NCBI GenBank assembly: GCA_045114175.1
Contig: JBGUJZ010000010.1
Location: 1 to 31,221, forward strand
Source of the DNA: Cacconaster sp045114175
Lineage (GTDB): Bacteria; Bacteroidota; Bacteroidia; Bacteroidales; UBA932
Reading direction: 5' to 3'
Length of the DNA: 31,221 bases
Shown here: positions 21,723 to 29,890 of the stretch, one piece after another
Numbering within the stretch: position 1 is the first letter of the stretch
Layout: every line of letters starts with the position of its first letter
Notes under the pieces: generated by a model
Database searches by the model: none
The model's input: only the letters and a program-made list of their open reading frames with translations
What the model was told of the DNA's origin: nothing
Position numbers and translations under genes: made by a program

Positions 21723-23132
21723 TCAGATCTCCTTGCGGAGACGGGCTACAGGAATGCCCAGTTGCTCGCGATATTTGGCCACCGTGCGGCGGGCCACATT
21801 GTAGCCCTTCTCCTTTAGCACTTCCACGAGATGTTCGTCGGTCAGCGGCTTGCGCTTGTCCTCCTCGCCGATGCTCTGGGTCAGGATATTCTTGACCTCG
21901 CGGGTAGAGACCTCTTCACCTTCCGTATTGGTGAGGCCCTCGGAGAAGAAGTACTTGAGTGAGAAGACGCCGAAGTGGGTCTGGACGTACTTGCTGTTGA
22001 CCACGCGGGAGATGGTGGAGATATCGTAGCCGGTCTTCTCGGCAATATTCTTGAGAACCATCGGTTTGAGCTTGGTCTCATCGCCGTCCATGAAGTAATC
22101 GTGCTGAAACTCGATGATGGCGTTCATCGTGTTGCGCAGGGTATTCTGGCGCTGCTTGAGGGCTTCGATGAACCACTTGGCCGAATCGAGTTTCTGCTTG
22201 ACGAAGGCCTCGGCCTCCTTGCCCTCGCGGGTTGCACTCTTGGCGGCGTTCATCAGGGTATCCGCGTAGCGGCGGTTGATGCGAAGCTCGGGCACGCTGT
22301 AGCGCGGCATGGTCATCTCCAGCTGGTCACCGTCCAGGTCAATCACGAAGTCGGGAACCACCTGCTGGGCCTGGTCGGAATAGGAGTCGTCTATCTGTCC
22401 GCCGGGGCTCGGGTTGAGGCGACGGATCTCCGTGATGGCCTCCTTGAGATGCTCTTCGGTAATATCCAGCCGGGAGACGATCCGGTCGTAATGCTTCTTG
22501 GCAAACGGCTCAAAGTAGTCCTGAAGGATGGTCTCAGCCAGTTGCTGGGCCGGCGTATGGGCGGAAGCCTGGAGCTGAAGCAGCAGGCACTCCCGCAAGT
22601 CACGGGCGCCGATGCCGGCAGGCTCGAAGGTCTGGATAAGTTCCACAATTCGCTCGACCTCTTCCTCGGTGGTTTCGATGCCGGCCTTGACGCTCACGTC
22701 GTAGGAAAGCATATCCGAAGCGCGGCGCAGATAGCCGTCGTCGTCGATCATTCCGATGATGAAGAGAGCGATCCGGCGGTCACGGTCACTCAGCTGGCAG
22801 AAACCCAGCTGGCGTTCGAGACTCTGGCGGAATCCTTCTTTGACCTGGAAGGTATTGTACTGCGGCTTGAGATCCTTGCCCTGGTTGTTGACGTAGAGCC
22901 GGTAGGAGGGAGTATCGTCGCTGTAGTCGCTGATGGAGATATTCTTGGGGGCATCCTCCGGTTCGGCGGATTCATCCTCCTCCAAGATGGGGTTCTCCTC
23001 CAGCTCCTTCTGGACACGCGGAAGCAACTCCACAGTAGGCAGTTGAATCAGTTTGACCGTCTGGATTTGGACTGGGGAGAGCCGCTGGGTTTGAAGCAGC
23101 TTTTGCTGGATGCTCAGGCTCTGCTTTACCAT
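21723..23132 (-). CDS. rpoN: RNA polymerase sigma-54 factor
   Basis: The 469-residue protein has all sigma-54 regions. The Gln-rich region I begins MVKQSLSIQQKLLQTQRLSP, an acidic region II (EEDESAEPED) follows, and then the core-binding and DNA-binding domains. The C-terminal RpoN box ARRTVAKYRE is at residues 447-456 and recognises the -24 element. Sigma-54 needs an AAA+ activator, and none is encoded in this window. Its start overlaps the SPOR-domain gene by 7 bp, so it is the third gene of a lipoprotein-SPOR-rpoN operon. Confidence 0.97.
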   Translation of the reverse strand: MVKQSLSIQQKLLQTQRLSPVQIQTVKLIQLPTVELLPRVQKELEENPILEEDESAEPEDAPKNISISDYSDDTPSYRLYVNNQGKDLKPQYNTFQVKEGFRQSLERQLGFCQLSDRDRRIALFIIGMIDDDGYLRRASDMLSYDVSVKAGIETTEEEVERIVELIQTFEPAGIGARDLRECLLLQLQASAHTPAQQLAETILQDYFEPFAKKHYDRIVSRLDITEEHLKEAITEIRRLNPSPGGQIDDSYSDQAQQVVPDFVIDLDGDQLEMTMPRYSVPELRINRRYADTLMNAAKSATREGKEAEAFVKQKLDSAKWFIEALKQRQNTLRNTMNAIIEFQHDYFMDGDETKLKPMVLKNIAEKTGYDISTISRVVNSKYVQTHFGVFSLKYFFSEGLTNTEGEEVSTREVKNILTQSIGEEDKRKPLTDEHLVEVLKEKGYNVARRTVAKYREQLGIPVARLRKEI

Positions 23133-23647
23133 AGCGAGGGATAGTTGATGGGCTCCCGCACCAGGAAGGCGCTCTGATAGCGGCCGGCGATGGACTCGGC
23201 AAACCGCAACGCTTCGTCGCGGGTGCGGAAGTCGCCCACCGTTACCTTGAAGAACGGATTGGAGTAGCTCTTATAGACGGGAATGCCCGGATGGGTTGCA
23301 GCAAAACCGGCGGCAATCTCTTCCGAACGGCGGCGAGCATCCTGGCTGTTGCCGGAATAGATACGGATCCGGTAACCGTTAATCTTGCGGTAGCTGTTCT
23401 TATAAACCTGATTGCGGAACGCTTCCAGAAGCTCGCTGGACTGGCGGATGGCCACGTTGCCCTTGCCGTTCTCGTTCTGATGGAGCAGCACAAAGATATC
23501 GCGTCCCTCGTAGTCGGAATCCACGTTCGGACGGATTACGCGCGCCTGCGTCGAATCCGAAGGTTCAACGATCGGGTCGATGTTCTGCGCCTGTACGGCA
23601 ACGCCGGCTAGCAGCAGCGAAAGGACGGTGAGCAGGAGGCGTTTCAT
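23126..23647 (-). CDS. Secreted SPOR-domain protein
   Basis: The 173-residue protein has a signal peptide (MKRLLLTVLSLLLAGVAVQAQ) and a C-terminal SPOR domain from about residue 88 (KINGYRIRIYSGNSQDARRRSEEI ... FFKVTVGDFRTRDEALRF). SPOR domains bind peptidoglycan with denuded glycan strands, so it probably sits at the cell wall. The partner or enzymatic role is unknown. Its start overlaps the stop of the upstream lipoprotein gene by one base (TAATG), and its end overlaps rpoN. Confidence 0.9.
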   Translation of the reverse strand: MKRLLLTVLSLLLAGVAVQAQNIDPIVEPSDSTQARVIRPNVDSDYEGRDIFVLLHQNENGKGNVAIRQSSELLEAFRNQVYKNSYRKINGYRIRIYSGNSQDARRRSEEIAAGFAATHPGIPVYKSYSNPFFKVTVGDFRTRDEALRFAESIAGRYQSAFLVREPINYPSLW

Positions 23648-24135
23648 TAGAGTTTATCTTTGGCCGGACCATTCTCCAGCAGTTTGGCAATGGGTAAGTC
23701 GGTTCGAACCACGTTGCGCTTGATAGAACCCCAGGAGACCTGGGCATCCACATCTGCCTTCATGGAATTGATATCCAGGCCGCCGTCGAACATCAGGGCC
23801 ATGGGATTATAGAGCAGCACATCCAGTGCAACGGGAATCGTGTCGTTGAAATGCTTGGGCGCCGAGACCTCTTCTATCGTGGAAAGGTCGGCGAACTGAT
23901 CGCCGTTCTCTTTCTTGACCTTGGCGGTCAAACTCTTGACGGTCAGCTTCTTGCCGGTAGGATTGTTGACGCCGAGTTTGAGATAAAGCGTGGTATGTAC
24001 GCCGCCCCCTTCAAAATGGATGGCGTCGATTTTATCCACCGCATAGCCGGTGAGGGCAATGTCGCGCGGATTGCCGCATCCCGTCAGCAACAGGGTGAGG
24101 CAAATGGCAATCAGGAAGAAAAAGCGGCTTTTCAT
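23647..24135 (-). CDS. LEA14-like (WHy domain) lipoprotein
   Basis: The 162-residue protein has a lipoprotein signal (MKSRFFFLIAICLTLLLTGC). A beta-rich domain follows with LYLKLGVNNPTGKKLTVKSL, the NP-containing pattern of LEA14/WHy domains. Such proteins are common envelope lipoproteins in Bacteroidota with no known reaction. It is the first gene of the operon leading to rpoN. Its promoter TATCTTTG is back to back with that of miaB. Confidence 0.83.
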   Translation of the reverse strand: MKSRFFFLIAICLTLLLTGCGNPRDIALTGYAVDKIDAIHFEGGGVHTTLYLKLGVNNPTGKKLTVKSLTAKVKKENGDQFADLSTIEEVSAPKHFNDTIPVALDVLLYNPMALMFDGGLDINSMKADVDAQVSWGSIKRNVVRTDLPIAKLLENGPAKDKL

Positions 24136-24153
24136 CTCGCGTCTTTATGAGTA

Positions 24154-24178
24154 CAAAGATACAAAAAAGTTATCTTTG
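24154..24178. promoter_or_regulatory. Divergent promoters of the lipoprotein-rpoN operon and miaB
   Basis: TATCTTTG occurs on the - strand at 24161-24154 and on the + strand at 24171-24178, only 9 bp apart. The upstream region of each includes the -7 box of the other, so the two may compete for polymerase. Confidence 0.72.
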
Positions 24179-24201
24179 CATCTCAATCCGAGAGAAGAAG
24201 C

Positions 24202-25527
24202 ATGAAGGTTTACATTGAGACCTATGGCTGCCAGATGAATGTGGGCGACAGCGAGGTGGTGCTTTCCATCCTCCAGCAGGTGGGTTATACCCGGTGCGAA
24301 GAGATTTCGAAGGCCGACTTGATCCTGGTCAACACCTGCTCCATCCGCGAAAATGCGGAGCAGCGCGTCTTTGGCCGGCTGGACGTTTTCAGGCAGGAGA
24401 AGCTGCGCCGCAAGGGCGTGATCGTGGGCGTGCTGGGCTGCATGGCCGAGCGTCTCAAGGAGAAACTGCTGGAAAACAAGGCTGTAGACCTGGTGGCCGG
24501 CCCCGACTCCTACCGCCAGCTGCCCAAACTGATTGCGGCCGTAAAGCTGGAAGGCAAGCAGATTGATACGCTTCTTTCGCACGAGGAGACCTACGCGGAC
24601 ATCTCTCCGGTGCGGATGGATGCCGAAGGCGTCACGGCCTTCATCTCCATCATGCGCGGCTGCAACAACGTCTGCTCGTATTGCATCGTACCCTACGTGC
24701 GCGGTGCGGAGCGCAGCCGGGATCCGCAGAGCATCCTGCGGGAGACCCGCGAACTGATTGACGCCGGCTACCGGGAAATCACCCTGCTGGGCCAGAACGT
24801 GGATTCCTACTGCTGGAAGGGCGCGGACGGCACGCAGGCCCCGCTCTCTTTCGCCGCCCTGCTGGAACAGGTGGCACTGCTGGACGCTTCGGTCCGTATC
24901 CGTTTTGCCACGTCGCACCCCAAAGATATGAAGGATGAGGTGCTGGAGGTGATGGCCCGCCATGCGAACATCTGCAAGCACATCCACCTTCCGGTGCAGT
25001 CGGGCAGTGATGCCCAGCTCGCGCTGATGAACCGCAAATACACCCGTGAGACCTATCTGGAGCGGATTGCAAAGATTCGGGAACTCCTTCCGGGCTGCGC
25101 CATCACCACCGATATCATCGTGGGCTTCAGCGACGAGTCGGATGAAGATTACGAGAAGACCCTCACGTTGGTGGAGGAGGTAGGCTTCGACAGCGCCTTT
25201 ATGTTCCAGTATTCGGAGCGTCCCGGCACCAAGGCTTCGCGCTCGATGCCCGACAACGTCGCCCCGGAGGTCAAGACGGCCCGCCTGAACCGCCTGATTG
25301 AGTTGCAGAACCGCAATGCGTTGCGGAGCAACCAGGCCTGCGTGGGGCAGACCTTTGAAGTGCTGATTGAGGGTACATCCAAGCGCTCGGAGGCACAGCT
25401 CTTTGGCCGCACGAGCACCAACAAGACCTGCGTCTTCCCCGCCGACGGCCATCGTCCGGGCGAAACGGTCATCGTCCGGGTGCTCTCCTGCACCTCGGCC
25501 ACGTTGATTTCCGAAATCGTTAAGTAG
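24202..25527 (+). CDS. miaB: tRNA-2-methylthio-N6-dimethylallyladenosine synthase MiaB
   Basis: MiaB adds a methylthio group to i6A37 in tRNAs that read UNN codons. The 441-residue protein has the N-terminal UPF0004 domain with cluster cysteines Cys10, Cys46 and Cys80. The radical SAM [4Fe-4S] motif is Cys154-x3-Cys158-x2-Cys161 in RGCNNVCSYC. A TRAM domain ends the protein (FEVLIEGTSKRSEAQLFGRT). AGAGAAGAAG precedes the ATG. It ends 3 bp before the end of convergent cysS. Confidence 0.95.
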   Translation: MKVYIETYGCQMNVGDSEVVLSILQQVGYTRCEEISKADLILVNTCSIRENAEQRVFGRLDVFRQEKLRRKGVIVGVLGCMAERLKEKLLENKAVDLVAGPDSYRQLPKLIAAVKLEGKQIDTLLSHEETYADISPVRMDAEGVTAFISIMRGCNNVCSYCIVPYVRGAERSRDPQSILRETRELIDAGYREITLLGQNVDSYCWKGADGTQAPLSFAALLEQVALLDASVRIRFATSHPKDMKDEVLEVMARHANICKHIHLPVQSGSDAQLALMNRKYTRETYLERIAKIRELLPGCAITTDIIVGFSDESDEDYEKTLTLVEEVGFDSAFMFQYSERPGTKASRSMPDNVAPEVKTARLNRLIELQNRNALRSNQACVGQTFEVLIEGTSKRSEAQLFGRTSTNKTCVFPADGHRPGETVIVRVLSCTSATLISEIVK

Positions 25528-25530
25528 AGA

Positions 25531-27009
25531 TTACTCCGCGAGCGTCCACTCGCAACCGTCCTTGGTATCCTTGAGCTGGATGCCGGCGGCCTTGAGTTCG
25601 TCCCGGATCTTGTCGCTGAGGGCCCAGTTCTTCTGCGACTTGGCCTCTTTGCGGATATCAATGATCATCTGCATCAGCCCGTCAATCACATGTGAGGAGG
25701 TGGAGTCGGACTGTTCGTCGCTCAGACCCAGGATATCCGTCACCACGTCGCGGAACAGTTTCTGCAGCCGGGCGAGGTCTTCCGGATTGATGCCCAGGGT
25801 CTTGTCTTTGATGCCGTTGACCAGTTTCACTGCCTCGAACATGGAGGAGAGGGCATTCGGAGTGTTGAGGTCGTCCGTCAGGGCGTCCATCACCGCCTCT
25901 TCTATGCGGGCCACTTCTGCCAGCGTGGGAGCGCCGGCCGTAGCGGAGAGTTTCTCCACGTCCTTGCGTGCCTGCATCATGCGCTTGAGCCCCTTTTCTG
26001 CAGCCTGCAGCGCCTCGTTGGAGAAGTCCAGCGTGCTGCGATAGTGCGCCTGAAGAATAAAGAAACGGACCGTCATGGGGCTGTAGGCCTGCTCCAGCAG
26101 CGGATGGCTGCCGGTAAAGAGCTCATCCAGCGTGATGAAGTTGCCCAGGCTCTTGCCCATCTTCTGGCCGTTGATGGTGATCATGTTGTTGTGCACCCAG
26201 TAGTGCACGCCACCCTTGCCGCGCGAAGCCACGTTCTGTGCCAGTTCGCACTCGTGGTGCGGGAACATCAGGTCCATGCCGCCGCCGTGGATATCGAACT
26301 CCTCGCCCAGGTACTTCTCGCTCATAGCGGAGCACTCCAGGTGCCAGCCGGGGAACCCTTCGCTCCACGGGGATGGCCAGTGCATAATGTGCTCCGGCGC
26401 CGCCTTTTTCCAGAGGGCGAAGTCGTAGGAGTTGCGCTTCTCGTCCTGTCCGTCCAGCGTGCGGGTATTGGTCTTGATGTCGTCCAGATTGCGGCCGGAG
26501 AGGGTACCATAGTGGTGCGCCTCGTTGTACTTGCCCGTATCGAAGTAAACCGATCCGTTGCTGATGTAGGCGTAGCCGGCATCCAGAATCCGCTGGACCA
26601 GCGCGATCTGTTCGATGATATGGCCGGAAGCGCGCGGTTCAATCGAGGGGGGCAGCACGCCCAGCCGGCGCATCGCCTCGTGGTACTTCAGCGTATAGGT
26701 CTGTACCACCTCCATCGGCTCCAGCTCCTCGAGCCGGGCCTTCTTGGCAATCTTGTCTTCTCCCTCGTCGGCGTCGTTCTCCAGGTGTCCCACGTCGGTG
26801 ATGTTCCGGACATAGCGGACCTTGTAGCCCAGGTACTGGAGCAGGCGGAAGAGGATGTCATAGGTGATGCCGGGGCGGGCGTGGCCCAGATGGGCGTTGC
26901 CGTAAACCGTAGGACCGCAGACATACATACCAACCCGACCCTCGTGGATGGGCTTGAAGAGTTCCTTGGTACGCGTCAGTGTATTATAGAGGTAGAAGTT
27001 GCGGGGCAT
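25531..27009 (-). CDS. cysS: Cysteinyl-tRNA synthetase
   Basis: The 492-residue enzyme charges tRNA-Cys. The HIGH-type signature is in CGPTVYGNAHLGHARP, whose Cys is a zinc ligand. Further zinc ligands are in HLECSAM and FPHHECELAQ, and KMGKS replaces KMSKS. The C-terminal DALR and anticodon-binding part is complete (ending KDTKDGCEWTLAE). It starts 12 bp after upp with no promoter of its own, so the two are likely cotranscribed. Confidence 0.97.
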   Translation of the reverse strand: MPRNFYLYNTLTRTKELFKPIHEGRVGMYVCGPTVYGNAHLGHARPGITYDILFRLLQYLGYKVRYVRNITDVGHLENDADEGEDKIAKKARLEELEPMEVVQTYTLKYHEAMRRLGVLPPSIEPRASGHIIEQIALVQRILDAGYAYISNGSVYFDTGKYNEAHHYGTLSGRNLDDIKTNTRTLDGQDEKRNSYDFALWKKAAPEHIMHWPSPWSEGFPGWHLECSAMSEKYLGEEFDIHGGGMDLMFPHHECELAQNVASRGKGGVHYWVHNNMITINGQKMGKSLGNFITLDELFTGSHPLLEQAYSPMTVRFFILQAHYRSTLDFSNEALQAAEKGLKRMMQARKDVEKLSATAGAPTLAEVARIEEAVMDALTDDLNTPNALSSMFEAVKLVNGIKDKTLGINPEDLARLQKLFRDVVTDILGLSDEQSDSTSSHVIDGLMQMIIDIRKEAKSQKNWALSDKIRDELKAAGIQLKDTKDGCEWTLAE

Positions 27010-27021
27010 GGCGGGATATGA

Positions 27022-27675
27022 TTAAAGCTTTTTGCCGTATGCCAGGTCGCCGGCGTCGCCGAGACCCGGGATGATATAGGATTTGTTGGTCAGCTCCTCA
27101 TCGATGGCGCCTACCCAGAGCGTCACGCGCTTGTGAGGCAGGTTTTTGGAGAGGTAATCGACACCGGCTGTGGAAGCGATCGAGCAGACGATGTGCGTAT
27201 GCAGCGGCTCACCGTTCTCCACCAGTTTCTGGTAAGCGAGCACCATGGAGGCGCCGGTGGCGAGCATCGGGTCTGCAATGATCAGGACTTTGCCCTCCGT
27301 GTTGACCGATGTAGCGTATTCGAGCTGAATCTTGAACTTGTTCTCCTTGGAGTATTTGCGGTACGCCGCGATGAAAGCGTTCTCAGCGTTGTCAAAGTAG
27401 TTGAGCAATCCCTGGTGCATGGGTAGGCCGGCACGCAGGATCGTGCTCAGGACAATCGGCTGATCGCAGAGGTCGCACTCGGCGATACCGAGCGGAGTCT
27501 CCACTTCTTTGGTCTTGTAATCCAGCGTTTTACTGATTTCGTAGGCGAAGATTTCACCGACTCTTTCCAGGTTGCGGCGGAAGCGCATGCTGTCTTTCTG
27601 GATGGTGCGGTCGCGCAGTTCGGCGACGAACCTGTTCAGGACCGAATTGCTTTTGCCGAGATTGATCACTTTCAT
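27022..27675 (-). CDS. upp: Uracil phosphoribosyltransferase
   Basis: Upp salvages uracil to UMP using PRPP. The 217-residue protein has the type I phosphoribosyltransferase loop (VLIIADPMLATGASMVLA) and the uracil-binding C-terminal region with YIIPGLGDAGDLAYGKKL. Its -7 box TAACTTTG (27705-27698) begins with the stop codon of the upstream radC. It probably forms an operon with cysS. Confidence 0.95.
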   Translation of the reverse strand: MKVINLGKSNSVLNRFVAELRDRTIQKDSMRFRRNLERVGEIFAYEISKTLDYKTKEVETPLGIAECDLCDQPIVLSTILRAGLPMHQGLLNYFDNAENAFIAAYRKYSKENKFKIQLEYATSVNTEGKVLIIADPMLATGASMVLAYQKLVENGEPLHTHIVCSIASTAGVDYLSKNLPHKRVTLWVGAIDEELTNKSYIIPGLGDAGDLAYGKKL

Positions 27676-27697
27676 AGCTTAGGCGGTTAGGATTCCC

Positions 27698-27705
27698 CAA
27701 AGTTA
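27698..27705 (-). promoter_or_regulatory. -7 element for upp-cysS
   Basis: TAACTTTG on the - strand, 22 bp before the upp start. Its first three bases are the radC stop codon TAA. Confidence 0.6.
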
Positions 27706-28383
27706 GCGATTTTTATCAAAAAAACTGAAATAATTGTTTCCGGCTACAATCAGGTGATCCACCAGCTTGATATCGAAGTAGAGCAGGGCCTGTCGGATGT
27801 TCTCGGTGATCCGGATGTCCGATTCTCCGGGCTTGGGGTTGCCTGAGGGATGGTTGTGGATCAGGATGATGCCACCGGCCGCCTTTTCCACGGCGCGCCG
27901 GGCCACCTGCTTGGCGTCGATCCGGGTGGAACAGTCGTCCCCCTGGCTGATGCGCTGCTTGCCGATCAGACGGTTTCCGGAGGTCAGGAAGATCACCCAG
28001 CACTCCTCGTGGGGCAGCCCTTTCAGCATAGGTACGGCAATCGCAGCCGCCTGCGCGGAGCTGGTGATGGTGGGCAGCACGGTGCCCGATTCAATCGCAA
28101 TCCGCCGCCCGAGTTCGGCCGCGGCAATCACGGCGAGGGCCTTGGCCTCGCCTACGCCCGGCACGCCCTGCAAGGTTTCACAGGACATCCGGGAAAGGGT
28201 AGTCAAATTATTGTCGGCCAGGGCGAGGATGTCCCGTGCCGTATCTACTGCCGTCCGCGTGGTGCTTCCGCTTCGGATCAGGACGGCGATCAGTTCGGCG
28301 GCAGTGAGAGATCCGCAACCTTGTGCGAGCATCTTTTCCCTCGGTCTCTCTTCCGCCTGCCATTGTTTGATGGTGTAGCTCAT
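27703..28383 (-). CDS. radC: RadC family JAB/MPN-domain protein
   Basis: From the ATG at 28383 the protein is 226 residues. An N-terminal helix-hairpin-helix part (LQGVPGVGEAKALAVIAAAELG) precedes the JAB metal-binding domain, with its HNHPSGNPKPGESD motif and an upstream Glu-containing strand. The early link to DNA repair has not held up and the function is unknown. A TTG at 28395 could add four residues, but MSYTIKQW is the usual start. The rpsT terminator ends only 17 bp upstream. Confidence 0.93.
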   Translation of the reverse strand: MSYTIKQWQAEERPREKMLAQGCGSLTAAELIAVLIRSGSTTRTAVDTARDILALADNNLTTLSRMSCETLQGVPGVGEAKALAVIAAAELGRRIAIESGTVLPTITSSAQAAAIAVPMLKGLPHEECWVIFLTSGNRLIGKQRISQGDDCSTRIDAKQVARRAVEKAAGGIILIHNHPSGNPKPGESDIRITENIRQALLYFDIKLVDHLIVAGNNYFSFFDKNR

Positions 28384-28400
28384 AGGTACGGACAAGATGT

Positions 28401-28434
28401 AAAAAAACTTCCCGATAAAGTTCGGGAAGTTTTT
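28401..28434 (-). terminator. Intrinsic terminator after rpsT
   Basis: A perfect 13-bp stem (28403-28415 with 28422-28434) around a 6-nt loop reads on the - strand as AAAAACTTCCCGA then TCGGGAAGTTTTT, followed by more T to 28401. It ends transcription from tRNA-Glu and rpsT. The symmetric A/T flanks could serve both strands. Confidence 0.9.
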
Positions 28435-28461
28435 CGAATTCTGAAAACAAATCTGTGCTCT

Positions 28462-28716
28462 TTACTGAAGTTTGTTCACGTAAACGGCGATGCCGCTCTT
28501 CAGGTTGGATGCTTTGTTCTTATGGATCACATTGATTTTGGCGAGCTTGTCGATCATTGCGAAAACCTTGGGCATGGATGCCTCGGCTGCTGCCTTGTCT
28601 GTGGTGTTGCGGAGTGCCTTGATGGCGTTCCGGGTTGTGCGGGCATAATATCTGTTATGCTCTCTGCGCTTCTCGCTCTGGCGGTAGCGCTTGTCTGCTG
28701 ATGCGTGTTGTGCCAT
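28462..28716 (-). CDS. rpsT: 30S ribosomal protein S20
   Basis: S20 binds 16S rRNA early in 30S assembly. The 84-residue protein begins MAQHASADKRYRQSEKRREH and ends ASNLKSGIAVYVNKLQ, with the basic helical make-up of the family. It starts 22 bp after the tRNA-Glu gene with no promoter between, so the two share a transcript that ends at the terminator at 28401. Confidence 0.96.
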   Translation of the reverse strand: MAQHASADKRYRQSEKRREHNRYYARTTRNAIKALRNTTDKAAAEASMPKVFAMIDKLAKINVIHKNKASNLKSGIAVYVNKLQ

Positions 28717-28738
28717 TTGTTTGATTCTTATTATTTTC

Positions 28739-28813
28739 TGGTAGTGGGTAGGAGAATCGAACTCCTATTGCGAGAATGAAAATCTCGAGTACTAACCGTT
28801 ATACGAACCCACC
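28739..28813 (-). tRNA. tRNA-Glu (anticodon TTC), CCA encoded
   Basis: On the - strand the acceptor strands are GGTGGGT and ACCCACT (first pair G-U), followed by discriminator A and CCA. The anticodon loop TTTTCAT between CGAGA and TCTCG gives TTC. It is the only one of the four tRNA genes here that encodes its CCA end. Confidence 0.96.
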
Positions 28814-28845
28814 GGCTTCCCACTTTCTTGGCGAAAATGGGAGTG

Positions 28846-28875
28846 CAAAGGTATAAAATCTTTTCTGCAATACAA
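28846..28875 (-). promoter_or_regulatory. Promoter of tRNA-Glu-rpsT
   Basis: On the - strand TTG (28875-28873), 19 bp, then TACCTTTG (28853-28846). A near-palindrome, TACAAAT-TT-ATTTGTA (28871-28886), covers the -33 element. Confidence 0.72.
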
Positions 28876-28897
28876 ATTTATTTGTAAGAAGTCGCAT

Positions 28898-29878
28898 CTA
28901 TTCGCTCCAATGGAAGGAGGAAACGATGGCTTCTACCTGACGCAAGTAATTGCGTTTCTTGTGCTTAGCAGCATAAACAAATCCGTCCACAACAATCACG
29001 TTGCTGCCGTCGCGGCTGAGGAATGCGTGCGAAACGAACGGGCCGCCCATAAAGTCGCCCTGCGTGTCCCAGAGACTGCGGATTTCGCGGCGGCTGATGT
29101 TGTTGTAGGAGACCATCTGGTAGCCCGGGATGATGTTGGGGTTGGCAATCATATAGCTGCCCTCCGCGCTGGCGGGAACGTGCTTGTGGGTGAACTCGTT
29201 GCGACGCTCCAGCAGGGCGGCGGGGGTGAACTGGTAGTTGCCGGTGTAGGGGTATCTGTAGATCAGGATGCCCTGGATGGTGGTAGCCGTCTCATAGGAG
29301 ACCCAGATAAAGTCTTCCGTCTGCTTTTTGATGGTGTAGCCCTGCGGGAACCAAGGGGAGCCGCCGAAGAGGTCTTCCACTGCCAGGCGGACGCCCTTCT
29401 CTTCATAGAGTTTGGCGTTTGCCACGCTGCGGTCGCGCTCGGCCTTCTCAAAGGTGTTCACCACAGCCTCGCGGTTGGCGCGGATAAATTCGGCCGCCGC
29501 AATCTCGTTGGGCGAGCTGACAATCAGCATGGTCTGCGGGGCTGCCCAGACGTCGCGGCGCACCTTCAGTTCGCAGCTGCAGGTGTCGGCAATCTTGAGG
29601 TAGAGCATGTTGCGGTGGGTGCGGAGCAGGTGGTTCACACCCGATTCGGGCACGTTGACCAGGCTGAACATGGCCTCTTTCTGGGGCAGATAGGGATAAG
29701 CGTCCGCCAGCACTTCGCGAATGGCGCTGCCGGCTTCACCTTCCCACTGGGCCTTGGTGATGACGACGATAATCTCGCCGGCTGCACCGCTGATGGCCGG
29801 CTTGGAACTGGGTTTCTTCGGGCCGCAGGCGGTGGCAATCACCAGAAGCGCTGCGAGCGATACGAGTATATGTTTCAT
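28898..29878 (-). CDS. DUF4837 family lipoprotein
   Basis: From the Met at 29878 the protein is 326 residues, with a lipoprotein signal (MKHILVSLAALLVIATAC, lipobox ATAC) and a DUF4837 domain over nearly all the rest (GEIIVVITKAQWEGEAGSAI, LYLKIADTCSC, FMGGPFVSHAF). The domain is known from Bacteroidota and has no assigned function. It starts close behind the RseP-like gene, so the pair may be an operon. A second ATG at 29884 would add two residues. Confidence 0.87.
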   Translation of the reverse strand: MKHILVSLAALLVIATACGPKKPSSKPAISGAAGEIIVVITKAQWEGEAGSAIREVLADAYPYLPQKEAMFSLVNVPESGVNHLLRTHRNMLYLKIADTCSCELKVRRDVWAAPQTMLIVSSPNEIAAAEFIRANREAVVNTFEKAERDRSVANAKLYEEKGVRLAVEDLFGGSPWFPQGYTIKKQTEDFIWVSYETATTIQGILIYRYPYTGNYQFTPAALLERRNEFTHKHVPASAEGSYMIANPNIIPGYQMVSYNNISRREIRSLWDTQGDFMGGPFVSHAFLSRDGSNVIVVDGFVYAAKHKKRNYLRQVEAIVSSFHWSE

Positions 29879-29890
29879 AGTCATAAGATT

